64,000 nt of DNA from a virus, in IMG/VR virus record IMGVR_UViG_3300035199_000798, positions 1 through 64,000 of that record; one strand, given 5' to 3'. Below the pieces are notes generated by a model. That model was not told the DNA's origin and made no database searches. It was given only the letters and a program-made list of their open reading frames with translations. The position numbers and the translations under genes are program-made. Positions 48,414 through 56,504 of the stretch are shown in pieces (position 1 is the first letter of the stretch; the number at the start of each line of letters is the position of its first letter).

Positions 48414-51038
48414 ATGTCAAATTACAAGAAACTTTTTGAGGGTTTCCAAAATTTTATAAAAGAAGAAGAGATTAACGAAGTCACCGAAGACGAATTGGTC
48501 GACATTGAACAGGTGCTGAACAATCTTAAACCGAGCGACCTTCCCTTTGGCGACATCTTCGGTGACAAGATGCGCCTCATCCAACCGTTACCCACGCAAG
48601 ACGAAAACCTAGACTATCTTAAAAACATTCTCGGTCGTTCGGGCTACGACCCTGACTTCTCCACTGGCCGCGCCACCTACTACACTATTACTTTTAGAGG
48701 GGCGGGAGATGACGGTGCTTCCACCACCGTCATTATCACACCCGAGCAGCGCGACGCGGTGTTTGCTCTTAAGCCGGGAGAGGCGGAAGAAGAATACCTC
48801 GAACGAGTAAACCGTTTTCAGAAGAGAGAAGTGAAAATAGGGAAGCTCCTCCAGAAGGGTTCGCGCCTGTACGATATTGCCAAGAAATCTCAAAATGAGG
48901 CGGAAAAGGTAGGTGTACCGCCGCCACACCCGCCCGAGGATGCGGATTTTCTTGACCCCACAACCCGGAAGCAGTCGTACGACTACACGAAATATAGAAG
49001 TGATCTAATGGACAAAGAAGACAAAGCCAAGAAAGACCTGGGCAAGCTTCAAGATGTGTTTCAAGACTTCACTTCCAAGGCGAGCGGAGACGTTAATCCA
49101 TTCCAAAAGCTTGCTAGCTGGTGGAACAAGAAGTCCACCTATTACCGAGAAAACCCCGAAGCAGCCGCAAGCGGTGAGAGCGTCGGCGAATACTCAATTA
49201 TCTACACGCGCCATCCGATTGACGTATTGCGAATGAGCGACTTCGATAATATCGAAAGCTGCCATTCTCCACGCTCTCGCGGAGGCGGCGGAACCTATTA
49301 TAAATGCGCCGTCGCAGAAGCTCACGGCGAAGGAGCGGTCGCTTACGTGGTAAAGAACACCACCTTAGAAAGACTCAAAGAAGAGTGGGGCGCGGATTCC
49401 GTCCAAGACCTGCTGGACAAATTTCAAAGCGGTGACGAGGAATTCTTCAAAGACAGCGAACGCGGCACCGGCGAAGTCACCCCGGTTTCGCGTATACGCC
49501 TCAAGCAATACCGCAACCCGAGCGCCGAGGTCAGCTTGGCTGTGCCGGAAGAGCGAATCTATGGCCGAAAGTGGCCGAGCTTTCGCAAGACCGTCACACA
49601 ATGGGCAAAGGACACACAAGCTAAGGAAATCAAGAAGTTGGAGGCCACCAAGGATTCCGACAATCCCTACGAGAATGCTTTTGATGACGATGGCGCGCTG
49701 AACCTACGGAATTGGGAACGCTACGGAGGAACTTACCAAGACACCACCGACAGCACCTTGTTCCATAATTTTCTTGGCTACCAGACAGTCGGCAGCGCCC
49801 GGGTTGATTCCACTACCGAAGACAGTATTGAACTTAATTCTAATGTAGCTGCGGAATGGGAAAGGCAAACGCAAGAAACGCAGGACCATTGGAACAATCG
49901 GTATCAAGCTATTGAGGTGCGCGGAGAGGTCGAAGATCACGACGAGGAGGCATACATTGCGGTATCGGCGCGGTTCATCGTCAAGATTGACGAAGACGAG
50001 TTTGTCCACAGCGCTTTTCAGGATAAGACGCGCCAGGCCATCGAGTCTATACCCGACGAACTCAGGAATTACGGTTATGACTGGTTAGAAGATTATATAC
50101 GTTACACCGTCGATGGCGGCGCGGTCGTAATGGAGATCCCTATTGACATGGAAGATATGAACCCCGATGGTGGCGGTGGCGTCGCTTACGATCCCGACAA
50201 CTTTCATCAAATTTGCGAAGCACTAGACCAAAGAGACGATATGGCCGATGCCGTCACAGAGGTAGCCCGGGGTACGCTCAAACGTCAGGGCATTCTTGAA
50301 GGAGCCGCTCTGATAGAATTGGCGCGCTCTCTTGCAGACGAATCTTGGTATGAGTGGGATTACGAGGTGGACGATGATTGGGATCCAACCCAGGTTGAAG
50401 TTGAGACAAAGACCTATGTGAATTTTAATGAACTGATCAAGCAAATCCCAGTGAAATTCTCTACCCAATTGAAAGTCCCCACCCAGGACTTTACGGCTGA
50501 ACTACACGGTAGCCAGATTGCTATCATTGAGACGTGGGAAAGAGAGGACGGCGGCCGAGCCTATCGAGTTCGTTCCGAAGAGTTCGGAGATGAGACAGGA
50601 ATGGAAGTCGCCAATAAAGCCGCAGCAAAGGAGTGGATCCAGTGGGAAGTTTCCAAGCTCATTTTGCGACCACCAGGAAATTGGCCCGGTCAAATCTCTC
50701 GCTCGCGCTACGAGTCTAGCCGAGATTTTAATCTTGCGATTAGAAACTTAATGCGCGAAGAGGTGGATGGAGTTCAGGGCGAGTTTGCCTATCCCAATTC
50801 GGAAACGTGGGTGGCTGGTCCCGACGCCGACGACGAATACAAGGTAGAATATAGCATGCGCCTTACAGATAGCGATCCCGACGAGGTAGTAGAGAACGCT
50901 CATAAGATTATAGTTGAGACCGACGACGAAGACATCCAGCGTAACATTTTCTTGAAAGCCTTTGCCCAGGTCTTGAAGATACCAGGAGCCAGCGTCAACG
51001 AGACGCGGAAATATTTTAACAAATTTAACATTTTTTAG
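48414..51038 (+). CDS. Very large protein with possible capsid-targeting N-terminus
   Basis: An 874-residue acidic protein. The ATG at 48414 opens with MSNYKKLFEGFQNFIKEEE, similar to that of the 573-residue protein at 45112; GGGGTGTG-like bases upstream are a weak ribosome binding site. Near residue 270 it has YTRHPIDVLRMSDFDNIESC, then HSPRSRGGGG and AVAEAHGEGAVAYVV, a conserved 'SCHSP' block of unannotated phage proteins. The C-terminal half is rich in E, D, W and Y. The N-terminus and position suggest a packaged internal head protein. Confidence 0.65.
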   Translation: MSNYKKLFEGFQNFIKEEEINEVTEDELVDIEQVLNNLKPSDLPFGDIFGDKMRLIQPLPTQDENLDYLKNILGRSGYDPDFSTGRATYYTITFRGAGDDGASTTVIITPEQRDAVFALKPGEAEEEYLERVNRFQKREVKIGKLLQKGSRLYDIAKKSQNEAEKVGVPPPHPPEDADFLDPTTRKQSYDYTKYRSDLMDKEDKAKKDLGKLQDVFQDFTSKASGDVNPFQKLASWWNKKSTYYRENPEAAASGESVGEYSIIYTRHPIDVLRMSDFDNIESCHSPRSRGGGGTYYKCAVAEAHGEGAVAYVVKNTTLERLKEEWGADSVQDLLDKFQSGDEEFFKDSERGTGEVTPVSRIRLKQYRNPSAEVSLAVPEERIYGRKWPSFRKTVTQWAKDTQAKEIKKLEATKDSDNPYENAFDDDGALNLRNWERYGGTYQDTTDSTLFHNFLGYQTVGSARVDSTTEDSIELNSNVAAEWERQTQETQDHWNNRYQAIEVRGEVEDHDEEAYIAVSARFIVKIDEDEFVHSAFQDKTRQAIESIPDELRNYGYDWLEDYIRYTVDGGAVVMEIPIDMEDMNPDGGGGVAYDPDNFHQICEALDQRDDMADAVTEVARGTLKRQGILEGAALIELARSLADESWYEWDYEVDDDWDPTQVEVETKTYVNFNELIKQIPVKFSTQLKVPTQDFTAELHGSQIAIIETWEREDGGRAYRVRSEEFGDETGMEVANKAAAKEWIQWEVSKLILRPPGNWPGQISRSRYESSRDFNLAIRNLMREEVDGVQGEFAYPNSETWVAGPDADDEYKVEYSMRLTDSDPDEVVENAHKIIVETDDEDIQRNIFLKAFAQVLKIPGASVNETRKYFNKFNIF

Positions 51039-51068
51039 TTGACAATTTAAACACATATATTGTATAAT
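51039..51068 (+). promoter_or_regulatory. Sigma70-type promoter
   Basis: TTGACA, 18 bases, TATAAT. The expected transcript start falls on or next to the ATG at 51075. Confidence 0.7.
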
Positions 51069-51080
51069 GGAGGCATGAAA

Positions 51081-51269
51081 GTGAAAGTAGGCACTTTAGT
51101 AAAAGAGAAAGAAGGCCGCCGATTTGGCGGCGTGATTGTAGAGGTGACGCCCAGCGACATCGCTCCGCTGGAAGCGTCCGACTTTGTACGAGTACAGTGG
51201 GCCGATGGCGTCAACACAGTTTACAAGAAGACTTTTTTAGAAGAGATCCCACTTTACCCGGATTATTAA
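51081..51269 (+). CDS. MKVGDLV-family mini-protein
   Basis: A 62-residue protein from the GTG at 51081, giving MKVGTLVKEKEGRR, then GGVIVEV, VRVQWADGVNTVY and a final LEEIPLY: the family order GTLV, GVIV, V-x-W-x-D-G, L-E-x-I. The GGAGG is 7 bases before this GTG but one base before the ATG at 51075, so GTG fits better. However, the promoter places transcription initiation at about 51075, so a leaderless start at the ATG is possible. Function unknown. Confidence 0.65.
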   Translation: MKVGTLVKEKEGRRFGGVIVEVTPSDIAPLEASDFVRVQWADGVNTVYKKTFLEEIPLYPDY

Positions 51270-51290
51270 TTTTTAACCATAAGAGGCATT

Positions 51291-51524
51291 ATGGACGACA
51301 AAATTAGAGGGATCCTTAAGGATCTCGTAGAATATCACAAGGCGATATGTGACACTCCTGACCGCCTTCCCATGACCTTGACCGACTTGACTCAAAGAGC
51401 ACAAAAGTTGTTGGAAGCGGATGCCAAACGGCGCAGTTTGCGTTCTGGTGATATCGATCCTTTTGCTATGGACGTCGTGGGGACAGCACATGGCCGTATT
51501 ATTAAAAAAGAAACCGAGTGGTAA
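51291..51524 (+). CDS. Hypothetical protein
   Basis: A 77-residue protein, mostly helical, MDDKIRGILKDLVEYHKAI at the start. AAGAGG lies before the ATG. Its stop lies one base before the first lipoprotein gene, so it heads that overlapping gene set. Unrecognised. Confidence 0.6.
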   Translation: MDDKIRGILKDLVEYHKAICDTPDRLPMTLTDLTQRAQKLLEADAKRRSLRSGDIDPFAMDVVGTAHGRIIKKETEW

Positions 51525-51525
51525 G

Positions 51526-51741
51526 ATGAAAAAATTATTGATTATTCTGGGCCTTGTAGCCCTTCTATCCCCGGGCTGCATTTTGGTGTCGGAGAGTGGA
51601 ACCTATACCTACGTGGATGCGTGGGGGTGCGAGGTTGATGTCATCGAGAACTATTATACCGGAGAAGTGTGCGAAGAGACGTGGTGCTATGACGAAAATT
51701 ATGAGGAGTGGTACCTTTACGATGAATACTGCTATTATTAA
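51526..51741 (+). CDS. Cys-rich lipoprotein 1 of tandem triplet
   Basis: A 71-residue protein: MKKLLIILGLVALLSPGC is a signal with a lipobox-like SPGC. The mature part has five further Cys and the C-terminal motif CEETWCYDENYEEW and CYY. Lipid attachment would place it at the inner face of the outer membrane or in the inner membrane. The ATG of the second gene lies 20 bases before this stop. The three genes look like successive duplicates. Exclusion of other phages is a plausible role, not shown. Confidence 0.75.
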   Translation: MKKLLIILGLVALLSPGCILVSESGTYTYVDAWGCEVDVIENYYTGEVCEETWCYDENYEEWYLYDEYCYY

Positions 51742-52015
51742 GCTGTTTCTCGCGGCCGCACTTCTGGCCGGATGTGGTTCGGGAGATATGAACGACTACA
51801 CCCCTTATAGGCCAACTTTGGGGGGCGACTACTACCTTCAGTATGAAGCGTGTGGCCACGCACCTCCGCACCTTTTAGAGGATGCGTTGGTCTGCGAGTC
51901 CGCATGTTGTATCTGGGCTTTTGAGAGGCTCAACGTGAATTTAACCTGTGAGGAGACGTGGTGTTGCCATGCCGATGTGTGTGAGTGGTTTTTTCATTAT
52001 GAAGAGTGTTATTAA
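51722..52015 (+). CDS. Cys-rich lipoprotein 2 of tandem triplet
   Basis: A 97-residue protein: MNTAIIKLFLAAALLAGC has a classical LAGC lipobox. The mature part holds CESACCIW and then CEETWCCHADVCEWF and EECY. The CEETWC block matches copy 1; CESACC matches CNSKCC of copy 3. Its start lies in the codons of the EYCYY end of copy 1, and its own EECY end holds the start of copy 3. Confidence 0.75.
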   Translation: MNTAIIKLFLAAALLAGCGSGDMNDYTPYRPTLGGDYYLQYEACGHAPPHLLEDALVCESACCIWAFERLNVNLTCEETWCCHADVCEWFFHYEECY

Positions 52016-52241
52016 AATATTGTTGCTCCTGTTGCTAGGGGCGTGTAGTGTTGTGTGGCCTCCATCGGACGATTGTAATCCCAACGCCACCATTCCATAT
52101 ACTCAAGACGAAGTGGGCGAACCTCATTGCAATAGTAAATGTTGCGAATTCGTCGTCTACGGGAGCGTGGAAACGTGTCATGAAATGTGGTGTTATGACG
52201 GAAAATGTTCTTGGGAGTTGTACAATTCTTTCTGTTATTGA
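51999..52241 (+). CDS. Cys-rich lipoprotein 3 of tandem triplet
   Basis: An 80-residue protein: MKSVIKILLLLLLGAC has an LGAC lipobox. Mature part: HCNSKCCEF, then CHEMWCYDGKCSWELYNSFC and a final Tyr. It overlaps copy 2 by 17 bases. It is followed 12 bases later by a member of the MKVGDLV family. Confidence 0.75.
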   Translation: MKSVIKILLLLLLGACSVVWPPSDDCNPNATIPYTQDEVGEPHCNSKCCEFVVYGSVETCHEMWCYDGKCSWELYNSFCY

Positions 52242-52253
52242 GGCTCGGCCTTC

Positions 52254-52493
52254 ATGAGAGTAGGAGATTTGGTAAGGGTTGATTTTGGCAAAGACCGAAC
52301 ATACTTAGGGTTAATCGCGGGGCACGTGGCTCCCGTAGAGCCCTTGGCGCTCGACCGCGAGTGGCCCATCCAATACGACTTTGAGGTACTGGTGTTCACT
52401 ACAGCGCATGGGAGGGGAATTGTTCCCGTCTGTAAAAACGAAATAGTGGAAATACTGAACGAAAGACAAGAAAAGGTAGAAGAAAACACGTGA
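52254..52493 (+). CDS. MKVGDLV-family mini-protein
   Basis: A 79-residue protein beginning MRVGDLVRVDFGKDRTYLGL, with a FEVLVFTTAHGRGIVPVC strand segment and IVEILNERQ at the end. It fits the family pattern (GDLV, GLI, a hydrophobic strand, VEIL) with a longer C-terminus. Confidence 0.68.
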   Translation: MRVGDLVRVDFGKDRTYLGLIAGHVAPVEPLALDREWPIQYDFEVLVFTTAHGRGIVPVCKNEIVEILNERQEKVEENT

Positions 52494-52534
52494 TTTTCCC
52501 CGTAGTTTTAGGATACGCTGATATTTATTATAGC

Positions 52535-52741
52535 ATGTCAAATCGAATAAAAATCAAGTGCCGAGAATGCGGGAGCGTGTTTTTTCAGGATATGTTCCAA
52601 GAGCACGGTGCCGGAGCTATCTGTAGCTGCGAGGGGCTCACGATTAAGGCTCTCAAGGCTCCCGAGACACGATTTGGATATTGGCTAACCGTAGAATATG
52701 CCCAGCGGCCGCCATTGATCACCGAAAAGACTTTTCATTAG
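52535..52741 (+). CDS. Small zinc-ribbon-like protein
   Basis: A 68-residue protein from the ATG at 52535: MSNRIKIKCRECGSVFFQDM, then ICSCEGL, giving two Cys pairs (CREC and CSC) about 25 residues apart, probably one zinc site. An upstream GTG at 52490 overlapping the previous stop is the alternative and would add 15 residues. Neither start has a Shine-Dalgarno sequence. Function unknown. Confidence 0.6.
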   Translation: MSNRIKIKCRECGSVFFQDMFQEHGAGAICSCEGLTIKALKAPETRFGYWLTVEYAQRPPLITEKTFH

Positions 52742-52762
52742 CATAAAATCAAGAAAGGATAA

Positions 52763-52887
52763 ATGGAGCAATATACAATAAAAGATATAGACTACACCCT
52801 TCAAAGACTCTCCTGAAGGGGGCCAAACTGGCCCAGTTAAAAGGAGTCTAGGTTCGCATTCTCCGAAGAAAAGAATGCTTGCTCCAT
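52763..52887 (+). ncRNA. Candidate structured RNA (9-bp closing stem, two hairpins, possible pseudoknot)
   Basis: ATGGAGCAA (52763-52771) pairs perfectly with TTGCTCCAT (52879-52887), closing a 125-base element. Inside: CCCTTCA/TGAAGGG (52797-52803 with 52814-52820); the loop of this hairpin holds AGACTC, complementary to GAGTCT at 52844-52849, which would form a pseudoknot; GGGCC/GGCCC (52820-52824 with 52830-52834), competing with AACTGG/CCAGTT; and GCATTCT/AGAATGC (52856-52862 with 52872-52878) next to the closing stem. A 17-codon ORF (52763-52816, after AAAGGAT) lies within, so it could instead be a leader-peptide attenuator. The sequence does not match a tRNA or tmRNA. The next gene starts 10 bases downstream. 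Confidence 0.55.
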
Positions 52888-52896
52888 CGTTTTAAC

Positions 52897-53079
52897 ATGC
52901 ATACTATATTACGCGGCGACTTGGTGGAAATCCTGTCTAACCCGGGCTGCCCAACTCTCTTAGGGCTCGTCATGAACGTTCATGCGTTGTCCGGGAAAAC
53001 ATTCTTTGAGGTGCGCTATACCGCAGAGGGGCATAGCGATACTCGGTGGATTAATGAAACATTTCTCAGAAAGGCTTGA
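52897..53079 (+). CDS. MKVGDLV-family mini-protein (variant)
   Basis: A 60-residue protein: MHTILRGDLVEILSNPGCPT, then GLVMNVHALSG, FFEVRYTAEGHSDTRWINE and FLRKA. It has the family order GDLV, GLV, V-x-Y/W, W-x-x-E-x-F. No Shine-Dalgarno sequence precedes the ATG; the region directly upstream is the 3' stem of the structured RNA, which could control access. Confidence 0.6.
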   Translation: MHTILRGDLVEILSNPGCPTLLGLVMNVHALSGKTFFEVRYTAEGHSDTRWINETFLRKA

Positions 53080-53104
53080 CTTATTTTCTGAAATTTGTTA
53101 TACT
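53076..53104 (+). promoter_or_regulatory. Sigma70-type promoter
   Basis: TTGACT, 17 bases, TATACT. It starts over the preceding stop and ends 32 bases before the GTG of the next gene; GACGGAGGG is the ribosome binding site. Confidence 0.7.
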
Positions 53105-53136
53105 GTATAGCGTAACTTGAACACGACGGAGGGAAT

Positions 53137-53772
53137 GTGAAATCGACGGCGCGCATCCAAAAGTTAATTGCTCTCAATGAGGAGCATCATCTTCTTACTT
53201 CGTGGGAAGAAAGGTTCCTTTCCTCTCTTTTATCGCAGGCCCCGCATCGAGCGCTGTCTGTCAAGCAAAACGACCATCTTCAAAAATTAGAATCTAAGCT
53301 TTCGCCGAGCGCTCTCGACGCCATAAAGGTGTGGAAGAAGGACTGGTCGCCCGAAAAAGCGCGCACTCTGCGCCTTCTGGCGGAGTATTATCGTGGCACT
53401 GCTTATTTCACGACTCTCTCGCGTCAAGTTTTGTCGAACCCTGGCTATATTCCTCCAAAGGCTGCGTATGAAAAAATGTGTGAAAACAAGTATGCGAAGC
53501 GTGTAGTGGAGATCGCTGCCATGGAACCGGCGTATCCCGAAGGTACAACCGTCATGCTGCGGGCCACCGCTAAAAAGACCCTCTCTTTCGCCAAATTTAA
53601 TAAATTAAAAGATTGCCCTTTGTTTGTGCTAAGGGTGCTCCCTCACATCCATTCGTCTGCCAAGGGAGCGAAACTATATGAGGTTTTGTCGGGCGGTTCC
53701 TGCGACGTGTTTCGCATTGAAGAGCGCTTTTTGAAATCTTATCGGTATACGGCGGCGCGGAAGGCCGGATGA
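53137..53772 (+). CDS. Hypothetical protein
   Basis: A 211-residue basic protein starting at GTG. The N-terminal half is helical (SARIQKLIALNEEHHLL-like), with LRLLAEYYRGTAYFTTLSRQ; the C-terminal third is beta-like (YPEGTTVMLRATAKKTL, then EVLSGGSCDVFRIEERFLKS), similar in outline to the small SH3-like family. It precedes ClpX and ClpP in the same direction. Unrecognised; possibly a substrate adaptor by context. Confidence 0.7.
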   Translation: MKSTARIQKLIALNEEHHLLTSWEERFLSSLLSQAPHRALSVKQNDHLQKLESKLSPSALDAIKVWKKDWSPEKARTLRLLAEYYRGTAYFTTLSRQVLSNPGYIPPKAAYEKMCENKYAKRVVEIAAMEPAYPEGTTVMLRATAKKTLSFAKFNKLKDCPLFVLRVLPHIHSSAKGAKLYEVLSGGSCDVFRIEERFLKSYRYTAARKAG

Positions 53773-53814
53773 ACTGTTCTGGGAACTAGTTATTAATGGA
53801 AGAGGAGGAATTGT

Positions 53815-55098
53815 TTGAGTAGTAAAAAAGACAAGCGTTTTATGGTTTGCTCGTTTTGTGGGAAGGACCAGCACGATGTGAACAAGCTTATCGCGGGGTT
53901 CAATGTTACAATCTGTAATGAATGCATCGGGCTATGTAATGATATTCTTGATGACGAAGAGCAAAAAGATCGCGCACTACGCTACCGAAACGAACCCCTC
54001 CCAGTTCCCAAAGACATCAAGCGAACGCTGGACGATTACGTAATCGGGCAGTCTGCCGCGAAGAAGATTTTGGCCGTTGCGGTGTACAACCACTACAAGC
54101 GTGTTACGAAACTAGCCAAGAACCAAAAAAGCGAAACTACGCTCCAAAAAAGTAATATTCTTCTGACTGGGCCAACTGGTTGCGGTAAAACGCTGCTGGC
54201 TCAAACATTAGCCGAGGTACTCAATGTCCCATTTGCGGTCGTTGATGCCACCAACCTTACGGAGGCAGGCTATGTTGGGGAAGACGTGGAGAACATCTTA
54301 GCCCGGCTGCTTGAAGCCGCCGACTATGACATCAAAGCTGCCGAACGGGGCATTATTTATATTGACGAGATAGATAAAATCGCACGGAAGTCGGAAGGTA
54401 CCAGCATTACTCGCGATGTTTCTGGGGAAGGCGTACAGCAGGCTCTTCTTAAGATTATTGAAGGAACGGTGGCAAATGTGCCGCCCAAGGGTGGCCGCAA
54501 GCATCCCAACGCGGAGTCTATCCCCGTCGACACTACCAACATCTTGTTCATTTGCGGCGGCGCTTTTGTGGGACTCGACCAAATTATCTCTAATCGCAAG
54601 GGAGAAAAGGGACTGGGGTTTGGAGCGAAGCAGGAAAAGCGCGAAGACCTCAGTGTGAGCGAGTTGCTTCAGCACGTTCAGCCGAACGATTTGATGAAGT
54701 TCGGGCTCATTCCAGAGTTTGTTGGCCGCATCCCCGTGCTGGCATCTCTTCATGACCTAAGCAAAGAGATGCTCGTTCAGATCATTGGGGAGCCCAAGAA
54801 CTCTTTGCTCGCCCAATACAAGGAGTTGATTCGATTAGATGGCGTGAAGCTCACCCTTACGGAGGGTGCCATTGAGGGGATCGCTGATAAAGCCTTAGAC
54901 CTTGGCGCAGGAGCGCGAGGGCTGCGCGCAGTGATGGAGCAGGCATTGTTGGATATCATGTATGAGTTACCATCGGCTAGCAAGACACAAGAGGTGATTG
55001 TGACCCGCGAAACTATAATGAATCACGCGCCTCCCCTCTGTGTCTTACGCCGCCCAGAGGTAGAACCAAACGACACCGACACGGCACAGGAGGCGTAA
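53815..55098 (+). CDS. clpX: ClpX ATPase
   Basis: A 427-residue AAA+ unfoldase (E. coli 424). It starts at TTG after AGAGGAGG. The N-terminal zinc-binding domain has CSFCGK and CNECIGLC. The AAA+ domain has Walker [12 protein letters not shown] (near residue 119), [17 protein letters not shown], Walker [13 protein letters not shown], and [24 protein letters not shown] and [11 protein letters not shown] give the sensor 2 region. The pore loop GYVG is present. It unfolds proteins for ClpP, encoded 3 bases downstream. Confidence 0.95.
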   Translation: MSSKKDKRFMVCSFCGKDQHDVNKLIAGFNVTICNECIGLCNDILDDEEQKDRALRYRNEPLPVPKDIKRTLDDYVIGQSAAKKILAVAVYNHYKRVTKLAKNQKSETTLQKSNILLTGPTGCGKTLLAQTLAEVLNVPFAVVDATNLTEAGYVGEDVENILARLLEAADYDIKAAERGIIYIDEIDKIARKSEGTSITRDVSGEGVQQALLKIIEGTVANVPPKGGRKHPNAESIPVDTTNILFICGGAFVGLDQIISNRKGEKGLGFGAKQEKREDLSVSELLQHVQPNDLMKFGLIPEFVGRIPVLASLHDLSKEMLVQIIGEPKNSLLAQYKELIRLDGVKLTLTEGAIEGIADKALDLGAGARGLRAVMEQALLDIMYELPSASKTQEVIVTRETIMNHAPPLCVLRRPEVEPNDTDTAQEA

Positions 55099-55101
55099 AC
55101 G

Positions 55102-55683
55102 ATGCCCTATTATCCCCCCACCATTATTGAACAAACCGCCAAAGGCGAGAGAGCCTATGATATTTATTCACGCCTCCTGGTAGACCGAATCATCTTTTTA
55201 GGCACCCCCATCGATGACACAGTAGCCAACTCTGTCATCGCCCAGTTATTGTTTCTTGACCAAGATTCTGATAAAGACATTCTTCTTTATATTAACTCTC
55301 CTGGTGGGAGCGTCACTGCGGGCCTAGGCATACTCGATACAATGAACTACGTCAAAGCCGACGTTGCCACCATTTGCATTGGCCAAGCCGCATCAATGGG
55401 CGCTCTACTTTTGTGTTCGGGAGCCAAAGGCAAACGCAGCATCCTGCCCAATTCCCGCGTCCTCATTCACCAGCCCCTCGGCGGGACACGCGGACAAGCC
55501 AGCGATATTGAGATTCATGCGAACGAGATTATTCGCTTGAAGAAGCGTCTCAATGGGATCATGGCCGACGCGACTGGAAAGGACATCGAACAAATCAAGC
55601 TCGACACCGACCGCGACAATATCATGGATGCGGACGAAGCCGTAGCCTATGGGCTTGTTGACGAAATAATTCAAAACAATTAA
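55102..55683 (+). CDS. clpP: ClpP protease
   Basis: A 193-residue canonical Clp[21 protein letters not shown] is the usual N-terminus; [34 protein letters not shown] with the nucleophile Ser, [20 protein letters not shown] with the His, and [19 protein letters not shown] with the Asp. It forms the degradation chamber with ClpX. The phage also has a divergent ClpP-like gene at 38560. Confidence 0.96.
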   Translation: MPYYPPTIIEQTAKGERAYDIYSRLLVDRIIFLGTPIDDTVANSVIAQLLFLDQDSDKDILLYINSPGGSVTAGLGILDTMNYVKADVATICIGQAASMGALLLCSGAKGKRSILPNSRVLIHQPLGGTRGQASDIEIHANEIIRLKKRLNGIMADATGKDIEQIKLDTDRDNIMDADEAVAYGLVDEIIQNN

Positions 55684-55691
55684 TTTTCTTC

Positions 55692-55720
55692 TTGACTTCA
55701 AGGCCCTCACATGGTAAGAT
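55692..55720 (+). promoter_or_regulatory. Sigma70-type promoter
   Basis: TTGACT, 17 bases, TAAGAT. It ends 29 bases before the zinc-knuckle gene; AAAGGAG lies in between. Confidence 0.65.
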
Positions 55721-55749
55721 AGGGGTGGACTTAAGACAAAGGAGAATAA

Positions 55750-56424
55750 ATGTCTTGGAATGGAACTGTCAGGTGTTCACATTGCTACAAAAAAGGGCAC
55801 AATCGACGTGGTTGTCCAACTCTCAAAAAATATATCGAAGAGCATCCCGACAGTTATACTGCGCGGACTTTCAAGGAGCGCGCCAAGTACGCAAGCGTAC
55901 GCAAGTGTCGCTATTGCGAGGAAGAGGGGCACAACCGCCGCACGTGCCGGGACTTGAAAAACGATAAAGAATACTATCGCGCCTTATGCGTCGATATGCG
56001 CCGGGAAGTGCTGGAGTGGCTACAAAAAAATGGCGTCGGCGTCGGCGCTCTCGTCGCATATGCCCGCTACGGTGATACTCCAGAACACATCGGCCTTGTA
56101 AAGGGCGCGCAACTGTCGTGGATCGCGCCGCACCGGGCCGACCACACTCTCTCTATCGATAATCCAACAGCGCTTCATCCTTTTTTGAGTAAATGTCAGG
56201 TCATTGCTGTTGCTAACGCGAAGCATCCTAACGATCCCCGTTACGTCGCAGCGCTGGAAGTGCTCAGTCCGGTAAAATTCAACCCTGTACCGTTTGTCCT
56301 TTCCGAAGGGTGGGCCGAGGGCCGCGACATAGCAACGGTTGAGGCACGGGACAAACACTTCAACGAATATGACCGATACAGCGTACGACGCTACACTCTC
56401 CGAATGCCCACCGACGATTGTTAA
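55750..56424 (+). CDS. Protein with two CCHC zinc knuckles
   Basis: A 224-residue protein. CSHCYKKGHNRRGC (residues about 9-22) and CRYCEEEGHNRRTC (about 54-67) are two C-x2-C-x4-H-x4-C zinc knuckles, which bind single-stranded nucleic acid. The rest starts VGVGALVAYARYGDTPEHIG, like the GDLV/GLV strands of the mini-protein family, and ends in a basic beta-rich region. A nucleic-acid-binding role is likely. Knuckles are usual in retroviral and eukaryotic proteins, less so in phages. Confidence 0.78.
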   Translation: MSWNGTVRCSHCYKKGHNRRGCPTLKKYIEEHPDSYTARTFKERAKYASVRKCRYCEEEGHNRRTCRDLKNDKEYYRALCVDMRREVLEWLQKNGVGVGALVAYARYGDTPEHIGLVKGAQLSWIAPHRADHTLSIDNPTALHPFLSKCQVIAVANAKHPNDPRYVAALEVLSPVKFNPVPFVLSEGWAEGRDIATVEARDKHFNEYDRYSVRRYTLRMPTDDC

Positions 56425-56441
56425 AAAAATAAAAATAGTTG

Positions 56442-56470
56442 TTGACTTTCTTATAAATCTATGAGATAAT
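56442..56470 (+). promoter_or_regulatory. Sigma70-type promoter (TGAGATAAT type)
   Basis: TTGACT, 17 bases, GATAAT in the context CTATGAGATAATACATA, shared with other promoters of the right region. It drives the MoxR-like gene; AAAGGAT precedes its ATG. Confidence 0.72.
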
Positions 56471-56504
56471 ACATACATCAACAAGGAAAACAAAGGATAC
56501 CTAC

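Noticed and set aside
52764-52886. tRNA or tmRNA at the structured RNA (AGGTTCGCATT looks like a T arm)
   Set aside because: The GGTTCG bases do not sit in a 5-bp stem with a 7-base loop, there is no D or anticodon arm, and the closing stem has 9 bp.
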